Part shown: positions 1-7,984 of the stretch, in pieces | Numbering within the stretch: the first letter of the stretch is position 1 | Layout: every line of letters starts with the position of its first letter | DNA from: Gemmatimonadaceae bacterium | GTDB lineage: Bacteria; Gemmatimonadota; Gemmatimonadetes; Gemmatimonadales; Gemmatimonadaceae | Length of the DNA stretch: 64,000 bases | Reading direction: 5' to 3' | NCBI GenBank assembly: GCA_030835125.1 | Contig: JAUQWM010000023.1 | Coordinates: 1-64,000, forward strand | Position numbers and translations under genes: made by a program | Notes under the pieces: model-generated | What the model saw: only the letters and a program-made list of their open reading frames with translations | Databases searched by the model: none | Told to the model about the DNA's origin: nothing

Positions 1-2064
1 CCGCACATCGGCGGGGCGGCGCAGCAGGTGATCATGAAGATCATCACCGAGCCGGCGCAGCCGGTGACCGCGCTGCGGAAGACGGTGCCACCGAACGTGG
101 CGGCGGCCGTCGCGAAGGCGCTCGAGAAGCTGCCCGCCGACCGGTTCGTGTCGGCCGCGGAGTTTGCCCGTGCGCTCGGCGACGCGAGCTTCCAGAGGGC
201 AGGCGGACCGGAAACCACCAGGGCGGCAGCCACACGTCGGATCCTTCCATGGAAGCTCGCCGCGACAAGCGTGGTCCTGCTGGGCGCCGGGACGGTGCTT
301 GGCAGCCTGCTCTCGAGGACTGAAACGCCGCCGCGGCAGGTGGTGCGGTTCACCGTCCCAATCCCACCCTCGCTGCAACTCCCGGGCAATCCCAGCTGGG
401 ACGCACCCTTTGCGCTCTCGCAGGACGGAAGCCGCCTCGCCTACCTCGCGTCGGATTCGGCAGTCACTTCATACCGTGTCCGCGTTCGGCACCTGGACCA
501 GTTCACCTCCATGGTCCTTCCGGGGACGGAAGACGCCGTCAATCCCTTCTTTTCACCGGATGGGAAGTGGATCGGGTTTGTCGGGCGCGGCAACGTGCTC
601 CGGAAGGTGGCGGCGACCGGAGGTCCGGTCAGCCCACTCGGTCCACCGGATGCCGCCACCGGATCCGGCGCCGCGTCGTGGGGAGACGATGGATTCATCG
701 TCTATCCTCGCCTCAATCAACTTGCGCGGATCAGCGAAGGCGGTGGCGAGGTCACGATGATCACCGATTCGGCGACCGTTGCCTATGCGGGGGCGCCGAC
801 GGTCCTGCCCGGCGGACGCTCCGTGCTGACGGTGGCCTGCGTGAAGCAGCCTGAGTCGGATTCGTGTGCCTCCGGACTCTATGTGCTCGACGTTTCGACG
901 AGGAAGCTGACGCTGCTGATTGACCGGGCGTCGCGTGGCTGGTACCTGCCGGACGGACACCTCGTGTATGGCACGGTCGAAGGGGCGCTCTATGCCATGC
1001 GCTTCGATCCCGGGAAGCTCGCGGTCAGCGGCGCACCGGTTGCGCTGCTCGACGGCGTCGCAATCTCCCAGGGCCGGTTCGCGCGGGTCGCCCTCGCCCC
1101 GGCGACTGGCGCGATGGCGTATCTCCCCAATGTCGGCAACGAGCAGGTGGTCATCGTCAGGGTCGACCGCGATGGGCGCGAACAGGTGCTCGTCGATGCA
1201 CCAGGATCGTACGCCGGCGTGCGGCTTTCTCCGAATGAGCGGCGCATCCTCCTGACGATGCCGGACGCGAGCGGCGGACTGCAGGCGTGGATCCACGACC
1301 GTGCGTCGGCAACGACCACGCAGCTGACCTTCGACGGAACGAATATCCGCCCGGCATGGTCGCCGTCAGGCGACCGTATCGCCTTCACGTCGAATCGCCG
1401 CACCAGGTTCTATCTCTGGACCATGCCGTCTGATGGTTCGGACAAGGGCGAACGTGCGGGAGAGGGACCGGAGATCAATGGGCCCACGTCGGTACACTGG
1501 ACGCGCGACGGCAAATGGCTCGTGGTCGACGGGGCACCGGAGGACGGAAAGAGCCCCGGGGGCGAGGACATCTTTGCGATTCCCACAGCGGGTCAGCGGA
1601 CGATGCTTCCAGTGGTGGCAACGGCAGCAAGCGAGCAGTCCGGTGAAGTGTCTCCCGACGGCAAGTGGATAGCGTACCTGTCCAATGACACCGGGCGGTA
1701 CCATCTCTATGTGCAACCGTTCCTGGCGCCGGGCGGACGCACCCTGATTTCGGCGGGCGGCGCGCAGGAGCCCGCGTGGGTGTCGAATCACGAAATCGCG
1801 TACGTGAACACCGACGTCGACAGCATGGTCGTGGCCCGGCTCGAGTTCGGCCCGACGATCACGGTCAGTCGCACCACGCTCTTCGATCATCGGCCGTACC
1901 AGTCAGGCGGAATTTCCCAGCGCAGCTACGACGTCATGCGGGACGGCCGGACGTTCATCTTTGCCCGCCCCGTGAACGAGCGTCACGTCGTGGGGCCCAT
2001 CGTCGTGCTCAACTGGGTCCAGGAAGTGCGTCGCCTGATGGCAGCCGCGGGAGTGAAGGAGTGA
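1..2064 (+). CDS. Ser/Thr protein kinase, C-terminal part, fused to TolB-like beta-propeller (5' truncated)
   Basis: The frame is open from the first base, so the gene begins outside the window. The first ~60 codons match the end of a eukaryotic-type kinase C-lobe (ALEKLPADRF, like the usual LAKDPADRF). A hydrophobic segment at about bases 240-312 is the likely single membrane helix. The remaining ~560 residues carry repeated PD40/TolB-type blades (ALSQDGSRLAYL, FFSPDGKWIGFV, AWSPSGDRIAFT, EVSPDGKWIAYL). The inferred layout is a cytoplasmic kinase, one membrane helix and a periplasmic propeller sensor, a common form in Gemmatimonadota and Acidobacteriota. Kinase activity cannot be judged because the catalytic loop is off the window. 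Confidence 0.88.
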   Translation, partial: PHIGGAAQQVIMKIITEPAQPVTALRKTVPPNVAAAVAKALEKLPADRFVSAAEFARALGDASFQRAGGPETTRAAATRRILPWKLAATSVVLLGAGTVLGSLLSRTETPPRQVVRFTVPIPPSLQLPGNPSWDAPFALSQDGSRLAYLASDSAVTSYRVRVRHLDQFTSMVLPGTEDAVNPFFSPDGKWIGFVGRGNVLRKVAATGGPVSPLGPPDAATGSGAASWGDDGFIVYPRLNQLARISEGGGEVTMITDSATVAYAGAPTVLPGGRSVLTVACVKQPESDSCASGLYVLDVSTRKLTLLIDRASRGWYLPDGHLVYGTVEGALYAMRFDPGKLAVSGAPVALLDGVAISQGRFARVALAPATGAMAYLPNVGNEQVVIVRVDRDGREQVLVDAPGSYAGVRLSPNERRILLTMPDASGGLQAWIHDRASATTTQLTFDGTNIRPAWSPSGDRIAFTSNRRTRFYLWTMPSDGSDKGERAGEGPEINGPTSVHWTRDGKWLVVDGAPEDGKSPGGEDIFAIPTAGQRTMLPVVATAASEQSGEVSPDGKWIAYLSNDTGRYHLYVQPFLAPGGRTLISAGGAQEPAWVSNHEIAYVNTDVDSMVVARLEFGPTITVSRTTLFDHRPYQSGGISQRSYDVMRDGRTFIFARPVNERHVVGPIVVLNWVQEVRRLMAAAGVKE

Positions 2065-2160
2065 CAACAGGGGTGCGGATCGCGCGACGCTCGAGGAACG
2101 CATGAACGAGGAACTCGAGACCATCGCCTTCACGGACCAGGGCGGGTCGCCAGAGGCGTC

Positions 2161-2811
2161 TTACCGCTCCCGCGCGGCTTTCGCTCCCTCCCTTCGGAGC
2201 AAGAGTCCCTGGAACGCCTGCACCGCGGAGCCCGCACCGGCGGACAGCGCGAAGAGCGCGGATGAAGAGCTGAGGAACCACACCGTGAAGCCGGCGGCGA
2301 GGACCAGCGTGAACAACGGCGCGGTCTTCCCCGGTTCGGCCGCCGGCGCGGCGGCAAGGCTCGCCGCTGCCATCCCACCCATGAAGAGCGTCAGCCCCAG
2401 GCTCGGCAGTGACGTGTCGCCGATCCACAGGAATCGAACCCCCGCCCCGAGTCCCTTCCGCAGCGCCGAGTAGAGCGCGGCGAAGACGGGCGCCTGCGCC
2501 AGCGCGCCGAGCAGGCCCGCGGAATCGACCTGGGACATCCCACGGTTGCGGTAGAACGCCGCCGTCTCGCGCATCTGCGCCGCCGGGTCCTTCGCATAAC
2601 GACGTTGCAGGCGCTCCAGCTCCGGCTTGAGCTCCGCCATCCGCCGCTGCCGCGCGAGCGCGCGACGCGCCAGGCGCAGGGTCAGGGGGAGCAGCGCCAG
2701 CCGGATCGCCAGGGTCACCAGGATCACCGCGACGCCGATGCTGCCATTGGTGACGTGCGCAATGCCGAAGATGAGCGCGCGAAGCATTTCGATCAGGTCG
2801 GACCAGTCCAT
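2161..2811 (-). CDS. YidC/Oxa1-like membrane protein insertase (short form)
   Basis: 216 residues from an ATG preceded by a GGGGAA ribosome binding site. A longer upstream reading frame exists but is low-complexity and lacks a better start. The protein has an N-terminal membrane helix, a charged amphipathic stretch (RRMAELKPELERLQRRY), a short loop with FYRNRGMS, and three or four further hydrophobic segments. This order and the helix pair after the first TM match the conserved Oxa1/YidC core. It lacks the large periplasmic domain of Gram-negative YidC and is probably an accessory insertase rather than the main housekeeping copy. It is convergent with the kinase gene and divergent from the amidohydrolase. 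Confidence 0.7.
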   Translation of the reverse strand: MDWSDLIEMLRALIFGIAHVTNGSIGVAVILVTLAIRLALLPLTLRLARRALARQRRMAELKPELERLQRRYAKDPAAQMRETAAFYRNRGMSQVDSAGLLGALAQAPVFAALYSALRKGLGAGVRFLWIGDTSLPSLGLTLFMGGMAAASLAAAPAAEPGKTAPLFTLVLAAGFTVWFLSSSSALFALSAGAGSAVQAFQGLLLRREGAKAARER

Positions 2812-2963
2812 GGTTCCCCGGCGGTGAAGGCAAGCCAGCGCTTGAACGTGGACCCCCGCGGACCGGCGGCGCAAGTGGATCGCCGGCGGCCCTGGTGGCG
2901 TCGGATGGCATGGAATTCGCGCGGCCGGCACCGCATGTTGGCGCAGACTCCTTCCCATCCTCC

Positions 2964-4211
2964 ATGCGACCCTGTGTCGGCACGCTCCTCTTCGCCCTCG
3001 GCACCCTGCTCCCGGTGGCGCCGGGCCAGGCCCAGTCGGCTCGCGTCAAGGCGTTCACCGGGCTCACGCTCATCGACGGCACGGCCCGCGCAGGAGTCGC
3101 CAACGCGGTGATCGTGGTCCGCGACGGCCGCGTCGTGGCGGCCGGTCCCGCCACGGGCGTCAGTATCCCGGCCGGCGCCGAGCGGCATGCGCTCGATGGC
3201 AAGGTGGTCATCCCTGGGCTGATCAACGCGCACGGCCATGTGAACACGCCCGCCGACCTGCAGACATACGCGGCATACGGCGTCACCACCGTGGTCAGCC
3301 TTGGCGGGGAGACCGACGCGACCTTCGCCGCGCGGGCAGCACAGGATACCCCTGCGCTCGATCGCGCGCGCGTGTACGTCGCCGGTCCGGTGCTCACACC
3401 GGCAACGCCTGACGAGGCCCGCGCCATGGTCGCCGGGGTCGCGGCGCAGCACGTGGATTGGGTCAAGATCCGCATCGACGACAATCTCGGCACCACCGCA
3501 AAGATGCCGCCCGAGGTGTATCGCGCGGTCATCGATGAATCGCACAGGCGAAACCTCAGGGTCGCTGTCCACCTGTTCTACCTGGATGACGCGAAGTCCC
3601 TGCTGCAGGCCGGCGCGGACTTCATCGCGCACAGCGTGCGCGACCGGGAGGTGGACGCGGTGTTCATGGACGCGCTCAAGGCGTCCGGTCGCTGCTATTC
3701 TCCGACCCTGATGCGCGAAGTCTCGACCTTCGTCTATGAGTCCACGCCCTCGTTCTTCTCCGACCCCGCGTTCCTTGCGCACGCCAACAAGGAGTGGGTG
3801 GCGTCGTTGCGCGAGCCGGCGCGGCAGGAAGCCACGCGCACGAACGTGGCGGCCCAGCGGTACAAGGCAGCGCTGCCGGTCGCCATTCGAAACCTCAAGC
3901 GCCTGTTCGATGCCGGCGTCCCGATCGCGATGGGCACCGACACGGGACCGACGGGCCGCTTTCAAGGCTGGTTCGAGTTGATGGAACTCGAGATGATGGT
4001 GCAGGCCGGGTTCACGCCCGCGCAGGTGATCGCGTCGGCCACGTCGGTCGCGGCGCGATGCATGGGACTCGATCGCGACCTGGGGAGCATCGCCAGCGGG
4101 AAGTGGGCGGACTTCATCGTCCTCGACGCCAATCCGCTGGCCGACATCGCCAACGTGAAGCGCATCTCGTCGGTGTGGATCGCCGGGAACCGGGTGGGCG
4201 CCGGGCGCTGA
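2964..4211 (+). CDS. Secreted metal-dependent amidohydrolase (imidazolonepropionase/prolidase-like)
   Basis: About 415 residues from the ATG that starts a clean signal peptide (MRPCVGTLLFALG followed by an Ala/Gln cleavage region, GQAQ). A TIM-barrel amidohydrolase: metal-binding HGHVN after VVIPGLINA, later His in AVHLFYL and FIAHSV, and Asp in AMGTDTGP. A composite beta-sandwich (C-terminal GKWADFIVLDANPL) is typical of the family. It probably acts in the periplasm on a peptide or cyclic amide, but the substrate cannot be read from the sequence. Confidence 0.85.
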   Translation: MRPCVGTLLFALGTLLPVAPGQAQSARVKAFTGLTLIDGTARAGVANAVIVVRDGRVVAAGPATGVSIPAGAERHALDGKVVIPGLINAHGHVNTPADLQTYAAYGVTTVVSLGGETDATFAARAAQDTPALDRARVYVAGPVLTPATPDEARAMVAGVAAQHVDWVKIRIDDNLGTTAKMPPEVYRAVIDESHRRNLRVAVHLFYLDDAKSLLQAGADFIAHSVRDREVDAVFMDALKASGRCYSPTLMREVSTFVYESTPSFFSDPAFLAHANKEWVASLREPARQEATRTNVAAQRYKAALPVAIRNLKRLFDAGVPIAMGTDTGPTGRFQGWFELMELEMMVQAGFTPAQVIASATSVAARCMGLDRDLGSIASGKWADFIVLDANPLADIANVKRISSVWIAGNRVGAGR

Positions 4212-4261
4212 CCGTCCCTCTGTCGTGATCGCTGCGGGTGCGACCAGATGCCTGACGTGGA

Positions 4262-7200
4262 CTAGACCGCCTCGGCACGCTGGAGACGCTGATAGAGCTC
4301 CGCCGATTCGCGCGCTGGCGCGGAGCCTTCCCGCCGCAGGACCGCCTCGAGCCGGCGGAACTCCCGCAACGCGCCATCGCGGTCCCCTCCCCGCGCCCGT
4401 GCCATCATCAGGGTGCGGTATCCCCCCTCGCTCAACGGGTCCTTCGCCACGAGTTGCTCCGCCGCCGCGATGGCCTCGTCATGGCGACCCGCCGACAGCA
4501 GCGCGGCGCCTGACGCGGCGAGCGCGTCGGCATGCAACCGCGCCAGCCGGTCCCGCACCTCGAAGTGCCAGTCGCCGACCGGCTCCCCGTCGAGGAAGTC
4601 GCCACGGTAGAGTGACAGGGCGTCGCGAACCGCGTCGACCGGGAAGGCGCCGCGGCGTGCCGCGCGCATGGCCTTCGTCACCGCATCCTCGAAGTCGCGC
4701 GCGTCGAACCTGACCGCTCCCTGGACATCGAGGCGGTACCGATCCCGCTCGAACCGCACCCACTCCGCGTGATGGAGCGCGCGACGGAGGTGGTGCAGGG
4801 CCACGTGGAAGTTGTTCCGGACCTGCGCCGACGAGGCCTCGGGCCACAGCGCCGCCCCGACCTGCTCCCGGGTCCGCCCGTCCTCGTGCACCAGCAGGAA
4901 GAGCAACAGCTCCCGGGTCTTGGCGTAGCCCCAGTTCCGCTCAGACAGCGGTGTGCCGTCGACTGCCACCTCGAGGGCGCCGAGTGCACGCACCGCGACT
5001 GCGGGGGCCGGGGTCGTGCTCCGGGGCACGGCCCGCCTCGCGAGTTCCGGGATTTCGTACTCCGCCGTGTCGGTGGACCGGTCGGGCGTCGTGGGTGCGC
5101 CGAGCCGCTCCCCAACCGCGAGCGCGAGGTCGATGGCCGCGTCGCGGTCCATCGCGCGACCCGCGGCATGCAGACGCTCGAACTCCGCGACTCCGAGGGA
5201 GGCGCGTGCGGCATCCATGAACGGCGCGTGCTGCTCCCGATCCACGCTCCACATCAGCGCGCCCATCGCGTCACGAATCGCCTGCGCGGCGCCGTACAGC
5301 CGGGCCGCGTCGGCGGGTTCGTCACCGACCACCGCGCACGAGCCCATGAGTTCCAGCCCGCGCGAGATGAAGAGCAGCAGCGGGTCGCGCCGCATGGTCA
5401 CGAGAGCGTCGCGCAGGAGCGCCCTCGCGCGCGGCCAGTCGCCCGACCGCGCCACGATCGTGGCCAGTTGCTGCAGGGCGATGGCCAGCTCGCGGTCCAG
5501 GCCGAACACCCGCGCCACGCGCACTCCTTCCTCACTTGCCTCGATGGCGCCAGCGAGGTCTCCCCTGGCCATGAGCGCCACGCCATGCAGCAGGTAGTTG
5601 AGGCGCAGGGAATAGAGGTCGTTGTGCTCACGCATCCACGTTCTGGCGCGCAGGAGCACCGCCTCGGTCGCAGGGTCCGCCGTCTGGTTGAGCGCCATCG
5701 CCAGGAAATTCCTCACGTCGGCCAGGAGGACCTGGTCGTCCACCCGGTCAGCGATGACTTCCGCTTCCTCGAGGAGCGCGCGTGCCTCGGCACTGTGCGC
5801 CTGCAGGGCCGCCAGGCTTCCGGCCGAGAAGAGCAGCGCCGCCCGGTCGTGCGTTGGCGCCTGGGCCACCGGGAGCGCCAGTGCGTCGCGAAGCCGCTGG
5901 CGCGCCTCGGGCCACTGCCCGGTCGAGAACCAGAACCAGTGCAGGAGGCCGACGATCCTCACGTGCGTCTGTGGATCGCCTTCACGACTCCACGCGAGGG
6001 CATACCGGAGGTTGTCGAGTTCCGGGAGCAGGCGTGCCAGCCAGGCCGGCCGCTGCGTGGTGCGGAAGTGCGGTGCTGCTTCGCTCGCGAGCGCGCCGAA
6101 CAGTTCGGCGTGCAACCTCGCCCGCGACTCGACCTCGCCGCACTCGGCGAGTCGCTCGCTCGCGTACTCGCGAACGGTCTCGAGCAGCCGGTAGCGCGCC
6201 AGCCCTGACGACTCGATGACATCCACGAGCGACTGGTCGACGAGGGCCGAGAGGATGTCGAGCACGTCGTCGGCCGCCACCGGGTCACCGGCGCACACGA
6301 ATTCCGCCGCCTCGAGCGTGAAGCTCCCGCGGAACGCCGCCAGGCGGGCGAAGACGCGACGTTCCTGCGCCTCGAGCAGGCCATAGCTCCAGTCCATGGC
6401 CGCGCGCAGCGTCTGGTGGCGCGGCAAGGCGGCCCGATTCCCGGTCGACAGCAGGCGGAACCGGTCGTCGAGGCGGGCCGCGATCTGCTCCGGGGTCAGG
6501 ACACGGAGCCGCGCCGCCGCCAGTTCGAGGGCCAGCGGCAGGCCGTCCAGCCGGGCGCAGACCTGTTCCACCGCCTGGCGATTCGCACTCGTCAGGCGGA
6601 ACGCCGGTTGCACCGCGCGGGCCGATTGCACGAACAGCTGCACCGCTTCCGACGCGTTCGCGGCGTCGCCTCCGCTCGCCCGTTGCGACAGCGGGGGCAC
6701 GAGCCATGCCGTTTCGCCGGCGACGCCCAGCGCCGACCGGCTGGTCACCACGATCCGGAGCGCCGGAGCACCGCGGAGGAGGCCGTCGACGAACGCCGCG
6801 CACGCGTCGACGAGGTGTTCGGCGTTGTCGAGGACAAGGAGGAACCGTCGGTCACCCAGCAGCGAGACCAGCCGCTCGAGCGCCGGGACGTCGGCCTCGT
6901 CGCGGAGACCCATCGCCGCAAGCACCGCATCGCCCACCAGTGCCGGATCCAGCACCGGGGCGAGTTCGACCCAGGCACCCGCCAGCCCGGAGGCCGCGAC
7001 TTCGCGTGTCACGGCCTCGAGCGCGAGACGCGTCTTGCCACTGCCCCCAGCGCCAGTGAGCGTGAGCAGTCGCGTGGAGGCGAGGGCCGCGCGGATGGCG
7101 GCGATCTCATGGTCCCGGCCGATGAAGGCCGTGAGGGGTGCAGGCGCTCCACGGAGCAGTGCAGAAGCCTGTTCCGTGGCTTGTCCTGATGGCGTGGAGG

Positions 7201-7354
7201 AGATCGCGTCCGGGGCGGTCATCGCGCGCTTGAAGTTGCTGCCTGTTCGCCTGAATTCACCGCGCGGCACCCCCGTCCCACGGGGTGCAGGCCGGACGGC
7301 GAACGGAAAGCTGGGACTGGTCATCCGCCAGTCAATCCTCGTCCGCGCGGTCAT
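4262..7354 (-). CDS. Large transcriptional regulator: ATPase (NB-ARC-like) then winged helix and BTAD domain
   Basis: 1030 residues from the ATG at 7354, which overlaps the stop of the upstream gene as ATGA; a second ATG at 7222 would give 986 residues, and neither has a clear ribosome binding site. Walker A (TGAGGSGKTRLALEA) is near residue 100 and Walker B (RFLLVLDNAEH) near 175, followed by a predicted-ATPase/TPR-like helical middle. From about residue 790 comes an OmpR/SARP-type winged helix (VRALGALEVAVDG, LWPEASSAQVRNNFHVALH) and then a BTAD helical domain to the end. In AfsR-type SARPs the DNA-binding and BTAD domains come first, so the order here is inverted. It probably controls the divergent promoter region at 7862-7926. 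Confidence 0.85.
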   Translation of the reverse strand: MTARTRIDWRMTSPSFPFAVRPAPRGTGVPRGEFRRTGSNFKRAMTAPDAISSTPSGQATEQASALLRGAPAPLTAFIGRDHEIAAIRAALASTRLLTLTGAGGSGKTRLALEAVTREVAASGLAGAWVELAPVLDPALVGDAVLAAMGLRDEADVPALERLVSLLGDRRFLLVLDNAEHLVDACAAFVDGLLRGAPALRIVVTSRSALGVAGETAWLVPPLSQRASGGDAANASEAVQLFVQSARAVQPAFRLTSANRQAVEQVCARLDGLPLALELAAARLRVLTPEQIAARLDDRFRLLSTGNRAALPRHQTLRAAMDWSYGLLEAQERRVFARLAAFRGSFTLEAAEFVCAGDPVAADDVLDILSALVDQSLVDVIESSGLARYRLLETVREYASERLAECGEVESRARLHAELFGALASEAAPHFRTTQRPAWLARLLPELDNLRYALAWSREGDPQTHVRIVGLLHWFWFSTGQWPEARQRLRDALALPVAQAPTHDRAALLFSAGSLAALQAHSAEARALLEEAEVIADRVDDQVLLADVRNFLAMALNQTADPATEAVLLRARTWMREHNDLYSLRLNYLLHGVALMARGDLAGAIEASEEGVRVARVFGLDRELAIALQQLATIVARSGDWPRARALLRDALVTMRRDPLLLFISRGLELMGSCAVVGDEPADAARLYGAAQAIRDAMGALMWSVDREQHAPFMDAARASLGVAEFERLHAAGRAMDRDAAIDLALAVGERLGAPTTPDRSTDTAEYEIPELARRAVPRSTTPAPAVAVRALGALEVAVDGTPLSERNWGYAKTRELLLFLLVHEDGRTREQVGAALWPEASSAQVRNNFHVALHHLRRALHHAEWVRFERDRYRLDVQGAVRFDARDFEDAVTKAMRAARRGAFPVDAVRDALSLYRGDFLDGEPVGDWHFEVRDRLARLHADALAASGAALLSAGRHDEAIAAAEQLVAKDPLSEGGYRTLMMARARGGDRDGALREFRRLEAVLRREGSAPARESAELYQRLQRAEAV

Positions 7355-7815
7355 GGGCGATCGAGTGCCGCCGCAATCCCGATCAGCGAGCGCGTGATTT
7401 CGGCCGTGGTATCCTCCGGCTCCTGGCCGCCTTCCTGGAGGACCACCACGGCGCGTACCCGTTCGGGCGCGGCGGCCGAATACGCCAGCGATGCATCGCC
7501 AAACCTGGCATCAGCCACGATCCAGGCCTGCGTGATGCCGAGCGCATCGAGGAATCCGTCGATCCAACCCGGGAAATCGGCGCGACGGGAATCGTGGGCA
7601 GTGGCGCCATCCGTGTCGTTCCCCTCGGGCGCTGCGGGAACCGGCGCAAGGACATGGAAGTGGCGCGGCACGGCGGAAAGCACCGTGGCGAGCCATGACG
7701 GCGCCCTCGACAGCAGGATCACGGCAGGGCCGCGGCCCGCGGCGAGATACGGAGTGCGGAGGCCGCCGGCCACCACGCTGGCGTGGACGACGTCCCCGGG
7801 AATGACGTGCGACAT
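7351..7815 (-). CDS. Half-size alpha/beta-hydrolase-like protein lacking the nucleophile
   Basis: 154 residues, start ATG with AGGAAG six bases upstream. The chain aligns by eye with the N-terminal half of an alpha/beta hydrolase: strand/loop AVILLSRAPSW where active enzymes have LLHG, then FLDALGITQAWIV, then VADARFGD where the nucleophile elbow normally reads VGHSLGG, then AAPERVRAVVVL. The catalytic Ser is replaced by Ala and the oxyanion HG is lost. The second half with the acid and His is absent. It is therefore probably not an enzyme. Its stop overlaps the regulator start by ATGA, so the two are translationally coupled; a sensory or partner role is inference. Confidence 0.6.
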   Translation of the reverse strand: MSHVIPGDVVHASVVAGGLRTPYLAAGRGPAVILLSRAPSWLATVLSAVPRHFHVLAPVPAAPEGNDTDGATAHDSRRADFPGWIDGFLDALGITQAWIVADARFGDASLAYSAAAPERVRAVVVLQEGGQEPEDTTAEITRSLIGIAAALDRP

Positions 7816-7861
7816 GGAGTCTTCCTGGCTTCGTAATGACGGCCGAATGGTCGCGCCCCGT

Positions 7862-7926
7862 GCTTAAGCCCCGCTTAATGGCGCCGCCTGCCCGCGGCCC
7901 CGGACCGCGCTAAGCGTCAGCTAAGC
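7862..7926. promoter_or_regulatory. SARP-type operator: two pairs of heptamer direct repeats
   Basis: Between the divergent genes lie GCTTAAG (7862-7868), a 4-bp spacer, GCTTAAT (7873-7879), and then GCTAAGC (7909-7915), a 4-bp spacer, GCTAAGC (7920-7926). Each pair has an 11-bp period, and the second pair is roughly the reverse complement of the first (GCTTAGC). SARP/BTAD regulators are known to bind heptameric direct repeats with 4-bp spacers. The neighbouring gene encodes a BTAD regulator, so this is its probable binding region, facing both transcription units. Confidence 0.6.
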
Positions 7927-7984
7927 AGTCCCTGGCAGAATCCCCCGCGTCGGACCGCACACGAACCACGGGAGAAGCCAGCAT

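Noticed and set aside
2009-3532. Long open frame antisense to the YidC and amidohydrolase genes
   Set aside because: High-GC shadow frame; no domain similarity, and the other strand carries recognisable proteins.
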